Origin: Acidiphilium multivorum AIU301 | Lineage (GTDB): Bacteria; Pseudomonadota; Alphaproteobacteria; Acetobacterales; Acetobacteraceae | DNA: 64,000 bases | Assembly: GCF_000202835.1 (NCBI RefSeq) | Contig: NC_015186.1 | Span: 744,001-808,000, forward strand | Reading direction: 5' to 3' | Shown here: piece after piece, positions 18,104-26,471 of the stretch | Position numbering within the stretch: the first letter of the stretch is position 1 | How the letters are laid out: the number at the start of each line of letters is the position of its first letter | Translations under genes and position numbers: made by a program | Notes under the pieces: generated by a model | Database searches by the model: none | What the model was told of the DNA's origin: nothing | The model's input: the letters and a program-made list of their open reading frames with translations, nothing else

Positions 18104-18946
18104 ATGGCTCGGATTCTGCTGACGGGTGCGACAGGTTTTGTTGGCAGGGCGGCGGCTCAGGTCCTGAAAGCACGGGGGAACGATCTTCGCTGTGTGGTGC
18201 GGACCGGGACCGTGGGGCGCCTGGTTGGGCTCGGAATTAGTGATGAAGTGGTGGAGACGCCGGATCTTTTTGCCGAAACTTCTGAATGGTGGTCCGAAGT
18301 GGCTGCCGAGACTGACATTGTCCTGCACGCGGCTTGGTATGCGGAGCCGGGGAAATACCTGACGTCCGGGAAGAATGTCGACTGCCTCGCAGGCACCCTG
18401 CGCATAGCCCAGGGAGTCGCACGTGCGGGCGTAGGGCGATTTGTCGGCGTCGGAACATGCTTCGAATACGATCTTTCCCCTGGCTATCTCACACATATGA
18501 CGCCATTGGACCCGACGACGCCATACGCGGCTGCCAAGGCCGCAGCCTATTTGACGTTGCGCGAGTGGCTGCCAAGACAGGGAGTTTCGTTTCTTTGGGC
18601 ACGACTTTTCTATCTTTACGGGCCCGGGGAGGATGAACGACGACTGGTGTCTTATCTTCACCGACAGTTGGCCCTCGGCAAGCCGGTGGAATTGACGAGG
18701 GGAGAGCAGGTGCGCGACTTCATGGATGTGCGTGAGGCGGCGCGTCTGCTGGTCGACGAACTTGAGAGTACGCGTATCGGGGCAGTTAACATATCGAGTG
18801 GGCAAGGAATTACGGTGCGCGCGCTGGCGGAGAGTATCGCTGACATCTACGACCGCAGAGATCTCCTGCATTTTGGCGCCCGTCCGGAAAACTTGACCGA
18901 CCCGCCATTGGTCGTCGGCTTGCGCGACTCCGGGGCGGAGGCGTGA
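18104..18946 (+). CDS. NAD(P)-dependent nucleotide-sugar epimerase/reductase
   Basis: A 280-aa short-chain dehydrogenase: ILLTGATGFVGRAAAQVL (nucleotide site), VGTCFEYDL (Ser/Thr position) and TPYAAAKAAAYL (Tyr-x-x-x-Lys). It resembles RfbJ/RfbE-like enzymes that reduce the 4-keto group of CDP-deoxysugars. The protein ends soon after LTDPPLVVGLRDSGAEA; family members usually continue about 20-35 residues to close the C-terminal domain, so it may be slightly truncated. It is separated from the previous gene by 150 bases of lower-GC sequence. It is a candidate for the last reduction of the CDP-sugar made by the 13.2-16.8 kb genes. Confidence 0.72.
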   Translation: MARILLTGATGFVGRAAAQVLKARGNDLRCVVRTGTVGRLVGLGISDEVVETPDLFAETSEWWSEVAAETDIVLHAAWYAEPGKYLTSGKNVDCLAGTLRIAQGVARAGVGRFVGVGTCFEYDLSPGYLTHMTPLDPTTPYAAAKAAAYLTLREWLPRQGVSFLWARLFYLYGPGEDERRLVSYLHRQLALGKPVELTRGEQVRDFMDVREAARLLVDELESTRIGAVNISSGQGITVRALAESIADIYDRRDLLHFGARPENLTDPPLVVGLRDSGAEA

Positions 18947-19072
18947 GGGGCGCGGTTGCCATCGGAGGCTGCCACCTTCCGAAATATTGGCGACGACGAC
19001 AGGGGAGTTTTGCAATCGTGCGGAGGTCGGAGTGGTGGAGTGGAGCAGATGCATTAATGTCGAGATATCGCC

Positions 19073-19843
19073 ATGAGTGATTTCAAATCCGAGATTCCCG
19101 ATCGCGTTGCAGCGATGCAAGCCAATGGGCGTCTGCCCGCGGCGGCGGCTGAATTTCTCCGCGCCTCGGTGCCTTGCCAATATTCGTATAATTTTCATTG
19201 GTTGGGGCGACCGATCATCCAGTACCCGACCGACGTGATCGCGATGCAAGAGTTGATCTGGGAGGTAAAGCCTGACCTAATTGTCGAGTGCGGTATCGCT
19301 CATGGGGGGTCCCTCATCTTCTCAGCGTCGATGCTGGCGCTTCTGGATATGTGTGAGGCGATCGAGGCAGGCGAGCCACTGGAGCCGGCTGTATCCCGCA
19401 GGAAAGTCCTCGGTATCGATATCGACATTCGCGCCCATAATCGGACGGCCATCGATGCGCATCCGATGCGATCGCGGATCGAGATGATCGAGGGATCATC
19501 GATTTCGGCGGACGTGATTGCCGAGGTGGGCCGCATCGCGTCGGCGCATCGGAATGTGCTCGTGTGCCTCGACAGCAATCACACCCACGACCATGTCTAT
19601 GCCGAGCTTGAGGCCTATGCATCGCTCGTTTCCGTCGGTAGTTACTGCGTGGTTTTTGATACACTGATCGAGGATATGGAACCGGACGCCTGTCCTGACC
19701 GGCCTTGGGGGGTGGGTAATAATCCGAAGACCGCTGTCCATGCCTACCTAAAGAACCATCCCGAGTTCCAGATTGATAAATTGATCCCCGACAAGCTTAT
19801 GATTACTGTTGCCCATGATGGTTGGCTCAGACGCACATGTTGA
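19073..19843 (+). CDS. CmcI-family SAM-dependent methyltransferase
   Basis: A 256-aa protein of the cephalosporin-hydroxylase/rhamnosyl O-methyltransferase family. PDLIVECGIAHGGSLIFSA is the SAM-binding loop; RKVLGIDIDIRAHN and LVCLDSNHTHDHVYAEL give the acidic and metal-binding positions. The C-terminus is typical (MITVAHDGWL). In polysaccharide clusters such enzymes O-methylate a sugar, often rhamnose, sometimes capping the chain. An ATG at 19073 lies 126 bases after the preceding gene. Codon use is less GC-rich than the flanks. Substrate not known. Confidence 0.8.
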   Translation: MSDFKSEIPDRVAAMQANGRLPAAAAEFLRASVPCQYSYNFHWLGRPIIQYPTDVIAMQELIWEVKPDLIVECGIAHGGSLIFSASMLALLDMCEAIEAGEPLEPAVSRRKVLGIDIDIRAHNRTAIDAHPMRSRIEMIEGSSISADVIAEVGRIASAHRNVLVCLDSNHTHDHVYAELEAYASLVSVGSYCVVFDTLIEDMEPDACPDRPWGVGNNPKTAVHAYLKNHPEFQIDKLIPDKLMITVAHDGWLRRTC

Positions 19844-20703
19844 TGATCCTGGTAGCGAGTGTTGTCGGGCAATGATCTGAATATCACACGGTCGTATGGT
19901 GTGTCTTGGTTGAAATCGGGTTTGAAGGTGATGCGATTATCAGATTTTGACGGCTGGAAGCATAATCATCGAGTGGGTCGATTGTAGTCAAATTTTTGCT
20001 GGTGAGTTTAAATCGCTTGATAAATATTTTTATAGCCTGCGGCACATGAGCATCAACGCTGTGTTTCAATGCTAACGGCTTGTTGCGTGTCAAACGGAAC
20101 TGAATTGGAATCGGGGCTCGGCGTGGAATAGGGGCTCTGGCGCGATGTTGGTCGGGCCTGGTTCACATTAGACCGATGAGATGTGCTTGGAGCAAGCCGA
20201 GCTCTCCGATGCCGTACATCTCCGGCTTTACAGGCTCGAGCTTGGTGATCTGGCCATCCGCCGGATGGTTACGGATGGTGAAGGGACCGCCCGGCATTGC
20301 GAGCTTCGCGGGGCCGCAGGCCGTTCGTGGCACTCGTTTACGCCCATGCCGGATATGCCGGTGATCGCGTTGCCTCCGATAGTTCAATCACGATCGACAC
20401 GGTGTGCAAACCCAAGGACTAAGTCGCTTCGCCGTCCAAGCTTGGCGGTTGGTCGGTGAATGCTACTTCGCGCCTAACAATCGGAACGGGCAGCTTGCCA
20501 AGGACTTCGAGGCAACCGTCACCTCAGCCGAAATCCCCCTCTATGCCGCCTCCGTCATGCTCCTTGTCCGAGGGTTTGCTCGTTGCATGTCCGAGTCGGA
20601 ACAGAATGTAACACACGGAAATTTTGGCCCTTTTACCTAACGTTAAAATGGTTGGCTCTATCAGATTGACTGAGTTATTTATCGAAACAAGTAGATAATA
20701 TTT
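19844..20703. other. 860-base low-GC stretch without an intact gene
   Basis: It follows the polysaccharide island and is distinctly A/T-richer at 19860-20110. ORFs of 60-92 codons on either strand at 20160-20460 show no recognisable family. The only identifiable content is the transposase remnant at 20404-20640. It looks like the decayed edge of an acquired segment. Confidence 0.7.
20404..20640 (+). pseudogene. IS5-family transposase, C-terminal remnant
   Basis: In one frame the DNA reads ...RFAVQAWRLVGECYFAPNNR and then NGQLAKDFEATVTSAEIPLY, AASVMLLVRGFAR. This follows the C-terminal end of IS5-type transposases: a block ending in RWVVERTFAWLGRNRRLAKD, then FEATIASAE, then a hydrophobic AS-x-x-LL-x-RRLAR tail. 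Several conserved residues are changed (the WVVERT block is scrambled) and everything upstream of about 20400 is lost. No terminal inverted repeats were found. It is an old fragment. Confidence 0.7.
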
Positions 20704-21027
20704 ATGGCTTCTCGTCTGATTCAATGGCTTCCCGGGCTCGGACTTATGGTGATTTCGGCGCTGGCGTGTATCTGGCTGGAACTAAGGCCTGTGCCGGGTA
20801 GTCGTACGGTCGCGCTTCTGTATCCGCCGTGGTGGACCACAACACACATCTTTCTTGCCGCCATGAAGGCGGGATCTGTGGTCCGGTTTGGGCTGTCCAA
20901 GAATATCGTCGTCCTCGCGCCGGCGTCTGGCGGGATGGCGCCTCTTTCAACCGGTGCGTGGGCCGTACTCGATTCGCGTTATCTCGGCGGGTGTTCGGTC
21001 ATCCCCGTGAAGGACACTCGGTCATGA
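20704..21027 (+). CDS. small membrane-anchored protein, coupled to the chemoreceptor gene
   Basis: A 107-aa protein with one N-terminal hydrophobic segment (IQWLPGLGLMVISALACIWL) and a soluble domain beginning RTVALLYPPWWTTTHIFLAAMKAG. The pattern LL-x-PPWW, then a short Ala-rich helix, a VV-L strand and a closing GGC resembles small proteins found in other alphaproteobacteria, but I know of no function for them. The stop overlaps the chemoreceptor start as ATGA, so the two are translated together. It may act in the same periplasmic sensing pathway. The position just after the IS remnant suggests a fresh promoter region around 20640-20700, where the DNA is A/T-rich. Confidence 0.6.
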   Translation: MASRLIQWLPGLGLMVISALACIWLELRPVPGSRTVALLYPPWWTTTHIFLAAMKAGSVVRFGLSKNIVVLAPASGGMAPLSTGAWAVLDSRYLGGCSVIPVKDTRS

Positions 21028-22637
21028 CTGACAAGATCAGTACCTTGCGCCTTTCCGTCAGCCGCCTTCTGGTCATCTGGATGTGGGCGAATGCCGGCGC
21101 TGCAGCTCTCACCGGATATCTCTCGGACAATGGCTGGATTGCGCCGCTGATCATGGGCATCGTGCTTGCCGGCATCTGCCACATTTGCTGGAAAGTGGCG
21201 CCATTGGGCAAGTCCTCGCGCCTGACGACCGCGGTCGCATTCGTTGCGGTCATTTCGGTGATGGTTGCGGCCGCGCGAGGCAGCGAAATGCAGATTGATC
21301 TGCACATGTACTATTTTGCAGCCCTTGCTGTCATTGCGGCCAGCTGCGACCGCGACGCAATCATCATGGCGACGGGTGCTGTCGCGGTTCATCACCTCTT
21401 GTTGAACTTTATCGCTCCGGCTTTGGTGTTTCCTGACGGTACGGATTTCCGGCGGGTTATTCTGCATGCCTCGATCCTCGTCGCCGAAGCGGCTTCGCTC
21501 ATACTGATGTCAAATTCGATCAATGCCCTGTTCGAGGACAGCGAAAACAGCGTCAGACGGGCCGAATTGGCCACGCAGGAAGCTGAACGAGCAGGACGGG
21601 AGGCACTGGATGAACGTTCTGCCCGCGCAACCGAACAGGCGGCGCAGGCAAGAGCCCGCGAGCAGGAGGCCGCACGGCTTCAGGACGTTGTCGATGCGCT
21701 GGCCGGCGGATTATCCGGCCTTGCGCACGGCAAGTTGAACGAGAGGCTGACTGATGCGTTTCCTTCCGAATACGATGTCCTGCGTCGTGATTTCAACTCT
21801 GCGGCGCAGCAGTTGAATGACGTGATTCGTGACCTGGTGGTTCAGGCGGGAACGGTCGAAAGTGGCTCAGCAGAGATTGCCACTGCCGTGGAAGACATGG
21901 CGCGGCGGACCGAACGGCAGGCCGCTTCGCTTGAGGAAACTGCGGCGACGGTCGCCGAAGTTTCGCAGGGGCTCAGCCGGACTCTGGATGACGTGGTGAG
22001 CACGCGCGATCTGGCCGGCAAGGCGCATGAAATGACCCGTGCGTCAAGTGAAGTCGTGAATGAGGCGATGACAGCGATGGGACGGATCGATGAATCGTCC
22101 CGGCAGATCGCGCAAATTATCGGTGTGATCAACGACATCGCCTTCCAGACCAACTTGCTGGCATTGAATGCCGGTGTGGAGGCCGCACGCGCAGGCGATG
22201 CGGGACGGGGCTTCGCGGTGGTCGCTTCGGAAGTACGCGCTCTTGCCCAACGGACCTCCGATGCCGCCAAGGAAATCAGGGAGCTGATCGCCACGGCCGA
22301 AACCCAGGTCAGATCAGGTGTTGAATCCGTCGACAGAACCGGTGCCGTGCTGGCGAGCCTGGCGTCGCAGGTCAACGACATCGACAAAATGGTCCGGCGG
22401 ATCAGCGATACCGCGAACGAACAGGCCTCGTCACTGAAAATGGTCAGCCAGGCCGTCGGCGACATGGATCAGGTAACGCAGCAGAATGCCGCTATGGTGG
22501 AAGAGGCGAACGCCGCGGCCAATAGCCTTCTTGCGGAGGCGCGGCATATGATGACACTTCAGCAACGCTTCGTTGTCGACGATGCCGCGGCTCCCCCATC
22601 GCGGTATTGGCCGGCGGCAGCGAAGGAAATGGCCTGA
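21024..22637 (+). CDS. methyl-accepting chemotaxis protein with multi-pass membrane sensor
   Basis: A 537-aa receptor. Residues 1-170 hold about six hydrophobic segments instead of a periplasmic loop, with clustered polar residues inside the membrane: His94-x-Tyr96, His123-His124, Asn128 and His148. A coiled-coil linker (175-230) and a HAMP-like stretch follow. The conserved signalling hairpin tip is IAFQTNLLALNAGVEAARAGDAGRGFAVVASEVRALA. A metal or haem-type ligand in the membrane is plausible from the histidines but is inference. The start overlaps the small membrane gene; the stop overlaps the SCO1 gene (TGATG). No C-terminal CheR/CheB pentapeptide is present. Confidence 0.9.
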   Translation: MTDKISTLRLSVSRLLVIWMWANAGAAALTGYLSDNGWIAPLIMGIVLAGICHICWKVAPLGKSSRLTTAVAFVAVISVMVAAARGSEMQIDLHMYYFAALAVIAASCDRDAIIMATGAVAVHHLLLNFIAPALVFPDGTDFRRVILHASILVAEAASLILMSNSINALFEDSENSVRRAELATQEAERAGREALDERSARATEQAAQARAREQEAARLQDVVDALAGGLSGLAHGKLNERLTDAFPSEYDVLRRDFNSAAQQLNDVIRDLVVQAGTVESGSAEIATAVEDMARRTERQAASLEETAATVAEVSQGLSRTLDDVVSTRDLAGKAHEMTRASSEVVNEAMTAMGRIDESSRQIAQIIGVINDIAFQTNLLALNAGVEAARAGDAGRGFAVVASEVRALAQRTSDAAKEIRELIATAETQVRSGVESVDRTGAVLASLASQVNDIDKMVRRISDTANEQASSLKMVSQAVGDMDQVTQQNAAMVEEANAAANSLLAEARHMMTLQQRFVVDDAAAPPSRYWPAAAKEMA

Positions 22638-23191
22638 TGCCTGGCCGTCGGGCGCTTCTTGCCGGACTGGCTGGTTGGCCCGCCGCCTGCATTGCGGCAC
22701 CGCCGCCGGCTTTCAGATTCGCCCTGCAGGACGGCGCCGGGAAGGTGGTGACGCAGGCGCGGTTCCGTGGGCGATATCTGCTGGTGGTCTTCGGCTATAC
22801 GAAATGCACAGATCGTTGCCCGACAACCTTGACGCACCTCGCGCGGGCGCTGGAAATGGCAGATCCGCGCAACAGGATTTTCGATGCGGTCTTCATCACG
22901 GTGGATCCCCGGCATGATCGTCCGAAGGCCGCGGCGCATTACGCCTCTTTGTTTTCTCCTCGTATTGAAGGCCTTGGCGGGAGCAAACGGCAGGTAAACG
23001 AAGCGATCGCAGCATTCCATGTGTATGTGGCCTGGCCGAACGGACCGAATGGGCAGCCGACCCATGGCGGCCTGATCTATCTCCTGTCGCCGTCGGGGCA
23101 ACTGGCAACCGTGCTGCCCGACGGGCTTTCCGCCGATGCGCTCGCCAGCGCGCTGCGGCGATATCCGGTTCCGAAGCCCGGCAGGGAGTGA
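22637..23191 (+). CDS. SCO1/SenC copper chaperone / thiol-redox protein
   Basis: A 184-aa thioredoxin-fold protein. The copper site is complete: Cys57 and Cys61 in KCTDRCP (CxxxCP) and His143 in QPTHGGLIYLL. The N-terminus (PGRRALLAGLAGWPAACIA) is a signal or anchor with a twin-arginine-like start. SCO proteins carry copper to the CuA centre of cytochrome oxidase or act as periplasmic redox sensors. The start codon overlaps the stop of the chemoreceptor, an uncommon pairing, and no oxidase genes are nearby. That context favours a sensing or copper-handling role for this copy. Confidence 0.85.
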   Translation: MPGRRALLAGLAGWPAACIAAPPPAFRFALQDGAGKVVTQARFRGRYLLVVFGYTKCTDRCPTTLTHLARALEMADPRNRIFDAVFITVDPRHDRPKAAAHYASLFSPRIEGLGGSKRQVNEAIAAFHVYVAWPNGPNGQPTHGGLIYLLSPSGQLATVLPDGLSADALASALRRYPVPKPGRE

Positions 23192-23479
23192 ACCCTGGTC
23201 GATGCCATGATCTGATCCGCTGCCGTCCGTCTCCGAGAGGTCGTTCATCGTCCTGACCGCACCTCGGCCGCCACCAGGTGCGCCAGCCCGTGACGCCCCC
23301 GGTTGGTCTCAACACCATGTTGCTCTCGGACAGGGATGGAACGCCCGCTTTTGCGATCATCCGCAAGGGGCGTGCCGGGCATTTGTTCGCGCCTACCCGC
23401 CGGCTGAACTTGATGTGGCCGGCGGAGATGCCGATCTCCCACAGGTTGTGGTGATTCCGTAGGGTTTCGGGGCGAGGTG

Positions 23480-24289
23480 ATGAGGCTTCGGGCGATCGGA
23501 TATGGACTGGCAGTTGCGCTGGCGCTGGGATCCGCCGGAAGCGCGTTGGCGGTGCCCGCGCGGCGGAGTGGGGGGCCGGAAGCGGCGGCGGGCGAGGCGC
23601 GGGTTGCGGAACGGCGGTTGCCGGCGCGGGTTCGGCGCGACCTTGCGGTGCTGCGCGCGCGATGGCGGCGGCGGGCCTTCGCGGCCGACTGGCGCCGGCT
23701 GGCGCGGCGGTATCCGGCGCCGGGCGATCGGGATTTCATCGTCGTCGATATCGCGCGCGAGCGGCTCGACCTGTTTCGCGACGGGCGGTATCGCGCCGGC
23801 TGGCGGGTTTCGACCTCCCGTTTCGGGGTCGGCCAGCGCCGCGGCAGCGACCGGACGCCGGTTGGGGTATTTCGCGTCGTCGGCGAACTCGGGCGGGGCG
23901 GGCCGGCGGACCAGGTCCTGAATGCCGCAGGGCCAACCGGCCGGTTCGCGAAGCCGGTCCTCGCGCCGGGTCACCTTGCCGCGAGCCGGCTGATCGTCGG
24001 GCGAATCCTGCTGCTCGAGGGTTTGCAGCCGGGCTGGAACCAGGGCGGCGATGTCGACACGCTGGCGCGCGATATCTTCATCCACGGGACGGCCAATGTC
24101 GGCATGCTCGGCCGGCCGGCATCGCGGGGGTGCGTGCAGATGGCGCCCGGCGCGGTCATTCGCCTCGCGCGGATGATCCTGCCGGGCGCGCTGGTGATGA
24201 TCACGCGGGGGGTGGGCGGCCTGCGCCGCATTCCCGGCCCCAGCACGGGGCCAGGCAATCTTGATTTTTCAGAAATTGCTAAAAAATGA
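23480..24289 (+). CDS. L,D-transpeptidase (YkuD family), exported
   Basis: A 269-aa protein with a signal peptide (MRLRAIGYGLAVALALGSAGSALA, cut after about residue 24), an Arg/Ala-rich spacer, and a C-terminal YkuD domain from about residue 84 (DFIVVDIARERLDLF, TPVGVF). His202 in IFIHGTANV and Cys218 in PASRGCVQM are the catalytic pair; the usual Arg two residues after the Cys is Gln220 here. Substrate binding may therefore differ. A GTG one codon earlier is an alternative start. It is the second YkuD enzyme in the window and differs strongly from the lipoprotein at 382-1203. Confidence 0.82.
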   Translation: MRLRAIGYGLAVALALGSAGSALAVPARRSGGPEAAAGEARVAERRLPARVRRDLAVLRARWRRRAFAADWRRLARRYPAPGDRDFIVVDIARERLDLFRDGRYRAGWRVSTSRFGVGQRRGSDRTPVGVFRVVGELGRGGPADQVLNAAGPTGRFAKPVLAPGHLAASRLIVGRILLLEGLQPGWNQGGDVDTLARDIFIHGTANVGMLGRPASRGCVQMAPGAVIRLARMILPGALVMITRGVGGLRRIPGPSTGPGNLDFSEIAKK

Positions 24290-24337
24290 TAATGAATGTT
24301 TCAAAGTTAACACCAGCCCCGTTCGCGGAGGACAAGC

Positions 24338-25159
24338 ATGACCGCCAGCATCATCGGGCCCGAGGATATCGACGCCGTTCTGGCGACCGTTCCGCGGCAG
24401 CGCATCCGGCCGCTCGATGCGGTGCGCGCGCTGATCCGCCTGGCCCGCGACCCGGAGGACACCCAGCAGGTGGCGCTGATGGGCATCGCGCTGGCCGGGC
24501 GTTCGCAGCGCCGGGTGTTCCGCCGCTTCGTATCGTTCCCCGCCGGGCAGGCGGTGATCCGCGAGAAGCGGTCGCTCGCCCGCACGCTCGATGATCACGA
24601 CTACCTGCGTACCCTGAAGCCGAATTCGCTCGGGCGGCACTATCTCGCCTTCATGGAGCGCGAGGGGCTGTCCGCGCGCGGCCTGATCGAGGCGACGCCG
24701 GCGGTGACCCGGAAGCTCAGCGAACTGCCCGAGCCGATCAGGCTCTTTTCCAGCTACACGTCGCGCGACATGCATGATCTCTATCATGTCCTCACAGGCT
24801 ATGGCCGCGACGAACTGGGCGAGGTCTGTGTGCTCGCGGTGAGTTACGAGCAGCTTCGCATCCGCGCCTTCCGCCTGATCAGCACGACCGGCCCGTTCGT
24901 GGTGCGGCGCTATCTGCGCAAGGCCGGGATCGACGGCGATGGTGTGTTCGCCGCCGTGCGCGAGGCGCGGCGGATCGGGCGCGCGGCGGCGTGGATCCCG
25001 AGCCTCGATATCGAGGCGCTGCTGGCCGAGGATCTCGACGAACTGCGCGCCCGGCTCAACCTCGCCGAACCGGTGGCCTATCGCGCGGTGATCGCCCGCA
25101 TCCGAACGGCGACGGGTTGGAACAGCGGGCCGTTCACCGCGCTGGCGCGGACGGTCTGA
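24338..25159 (+). CDS. COQ4 family protein (ubiquinone biosynthesis)
   Basis: A 273-aa protein with the COQ4 zinc-ligand motif: His146-Asp147-x-x-His150, then 11 residues to Glu162 in HDLYHVLTGYGRDELGEV. Eukaryotic COQ4 organises the ubiquinone synthesis complex and takes part in ring decarboxylation-hydroxylation; bacterial homologues occur mainly in alphaproteobacteria. A GCGGAGGA site lies just upstream of the ATG. The intergenic region before it (24290-24337) is A/T-rich and may hold a promoter. The role is inferred from the family only. Confidence 0.82.
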   Translation: MTASIIGPEDIDAVLATVPRQRIRPLDAVRALIRLARDPEDTQQVALMGIALAGRSQRRVFRRFVSFPAGQAVIREKRSLARTLDDHDYLRTLKPNSLGRHYLAFMEREGLSARGLIEATPAVTRKLSELPEPIRLFSSYTSRDMHDLYHVLTGYGRDELGEVCVLAVSYEQLRIRAFRLISTTGPFVVRRYLRKAGIDGDGVFAAVREARRIGRAAAWIPSLDIEALLAEDLDELRARLNLAEPVAYRAVIARIRTATGWNSGPFTALARTV

Positions 25160-25517
25160 TTTCTGATCCGCCGGCGCTGGCGCGGCCTCCCGCGGAAGCG
25201 GTCGGTGCGCAGCCGACCGGGCTGATCGCGGATCCGCCACATTGATGACGGTGCGTTGCGGTAGAGGACAGGCCAAGAGATCGCGCTGTCCGGCCCCCCT
25301 GTGCTTCGGCCTCGACGATTCCGATTGACAGGCGTGGGCGGACAGGCGAGGGTTGGATTGTATCGCATTCCGATGCCGGTGATGGAGTTCACCGTGTAAC
25401 CGCCCGTGGGGCCGATGACTCCTGTTCATATCCGCTACAGCGGAAGAGGACGGGTGTCATGGTGCGTATTGGCCGGAACTGCCTTCATTCAGCCCGACGG
25501 AACCATCGGTTGCGCTC
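25160..25517. other. 358-base intergenic region before the hydrogenase-like operon
   Basis: It contains a 7-bp hairpin (CGGTCGG at 25199-25205 with CCGACCG at 25213-25219), not followed by a T-run, which may lie in the coq4 3' end. A TTGACA hexamer at 25325-25330 has no good -10 at 16-18 bases. No coding sequence is convincing. The operon promoter probably lies here but I cannot point to it. Confidence 0.5.
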
Positions 25518-26471
25518 ATGACCGTGCGCGACGCCATTCTGCAGGCCTGCCAGGTGGCGTTCACGATCGCGGCGGCGCCGTTCATCCAGGGGTGCATCGT
25601 CCAGTTCGAGGAGCGGATCCAGCGCGGGCACGGCCCGGGGGTGCTGCAGCCCTACCGGGATCTGTGGAAACTGTTCCACAAGGACATCGTCGTGCCGGAG
25701 ACCGCCTCGTGGCTGTTCTGGGTGACGCCCGTTGTCGCCTTCACCTGCATGATGACGGTGCCGATCCTCATTCCGGTGCTGACAAACTATCCGCTGCCGC
25801 TCTCGAACATGGGGGACATTCTCGGCGGCGGGCTGATCCTGACGCTCGGCTCCTTCATGATCACCCTGGCCGGGCTCGATACCGGCAGTGCCTATGGCGG
25901 GATCGGGTCCAGCCGCGCGGCGGTCATTGGCATTCTCGCGGAGCCGACGCTGATCCTCGTTTTCGTCGGCATCACCCTGTTCGCGCGGTCGATGCTGCCC
26001 TTCGTGGTGAACCACCTGCTGGTGGCGAGCCCGGCGGTCTATCTCGGTCCCGCGCACCTGTTCCTGGTCGCCGCGTTCTTCATCCTGCTGACGGTCGAGA
26101 CCGACAGGCTGCCGATCCATTCCAGCACGCATATCGAGGTCTACATGATCGAGGAGGCGCGCGTGCTCGAATATGCCGGCCCGCTGCACGCCCTGCTCAA
26201 ATGGGCGTCGATGATGAAGCAGTTCATCCTCTACACGATCTTCTGCAACGTGCTGACGATGCCGTGGTTCCTCTCCACGCGCGGGCTGGCGCCGGGCGTG
26301 CTCGGCAGCGCGGCCGGCGTGATCGTGAAATTCGTCATCGTCGCCTGTGCCATCGTGACGGTCGACACGATCCAGGCGCGGTTGCGCTTCTACCGCTATC
26401 AGGAACCGCTCGCGGTTTCGTTCCTGCTGGCGGTCCTCGCCATTATCGGCACGCAGATCGGACTCGGGTGA
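25518..26471 (+). CDS. HyfC/HycD-like (NuoH-related) membrane subunit
   Basis: A 317-aa integral membrane protein with about eight hydrophobic segments. It matches the quinone-channel subunit of complex I and group-4 hydrogenases: FIQGCIVQFEERIQRGHGPG opens the protein, PYRDLWKLFHK follows, and the loop SSTHIEVYMIEEARVLEYAGP holds the conserved acidic cluster near the quinone/proton entry. It is the first gene of a six-gene run; its stop overlaps the next ATG (TGATG). No strong ribosome binding site is seen before it. Confidence 0.88.
   Translation: MTVRDAILQACQVAFTIAAAPFIQGCIVQFEERIQRGHGPGVLQPYRDLWKLFHKDIVVPETASWLFWVTPVVAFTCMMTVPILIPVLTNYPLPLSNMGDILGGGLILTLGSFMITLAGLDTGSAYGGIGSSRAAVIGILAEPTLILVFVGITLFARSMLPFVVNHLLVASPAVYLGPAHLFLVAAFFILLTVETDRLPIHSSTHIEVYMIEEARVLEYAGPLHALLKWASMMKQFILYTIFCNVLTMPWFLSTRGLAPGVLGSAAGVIVKFVIVACAIVTVDTIQARLRFYRYQEPLAVSFLLAVLAIIGTQIGLG

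Noticed and set aside
20163-20387. A 74-codon ORF on the minus strand in the low-GC region
   Set aside because: No family similarity that I can see, no ribosome site, and equally long frames exist on the other strand; most likely chance.
24280-24310. Fur box upstream of coq4
   Set aside because: Only one half-site (TGATAAT) matches; the opposite half diverges too far.
25325-25353. Promoter from TTGACA for the hydrogenase-like operon
   Set aside because: The hexamer is perfect but no acceptable -10 element lies 16-18 bases downstream.
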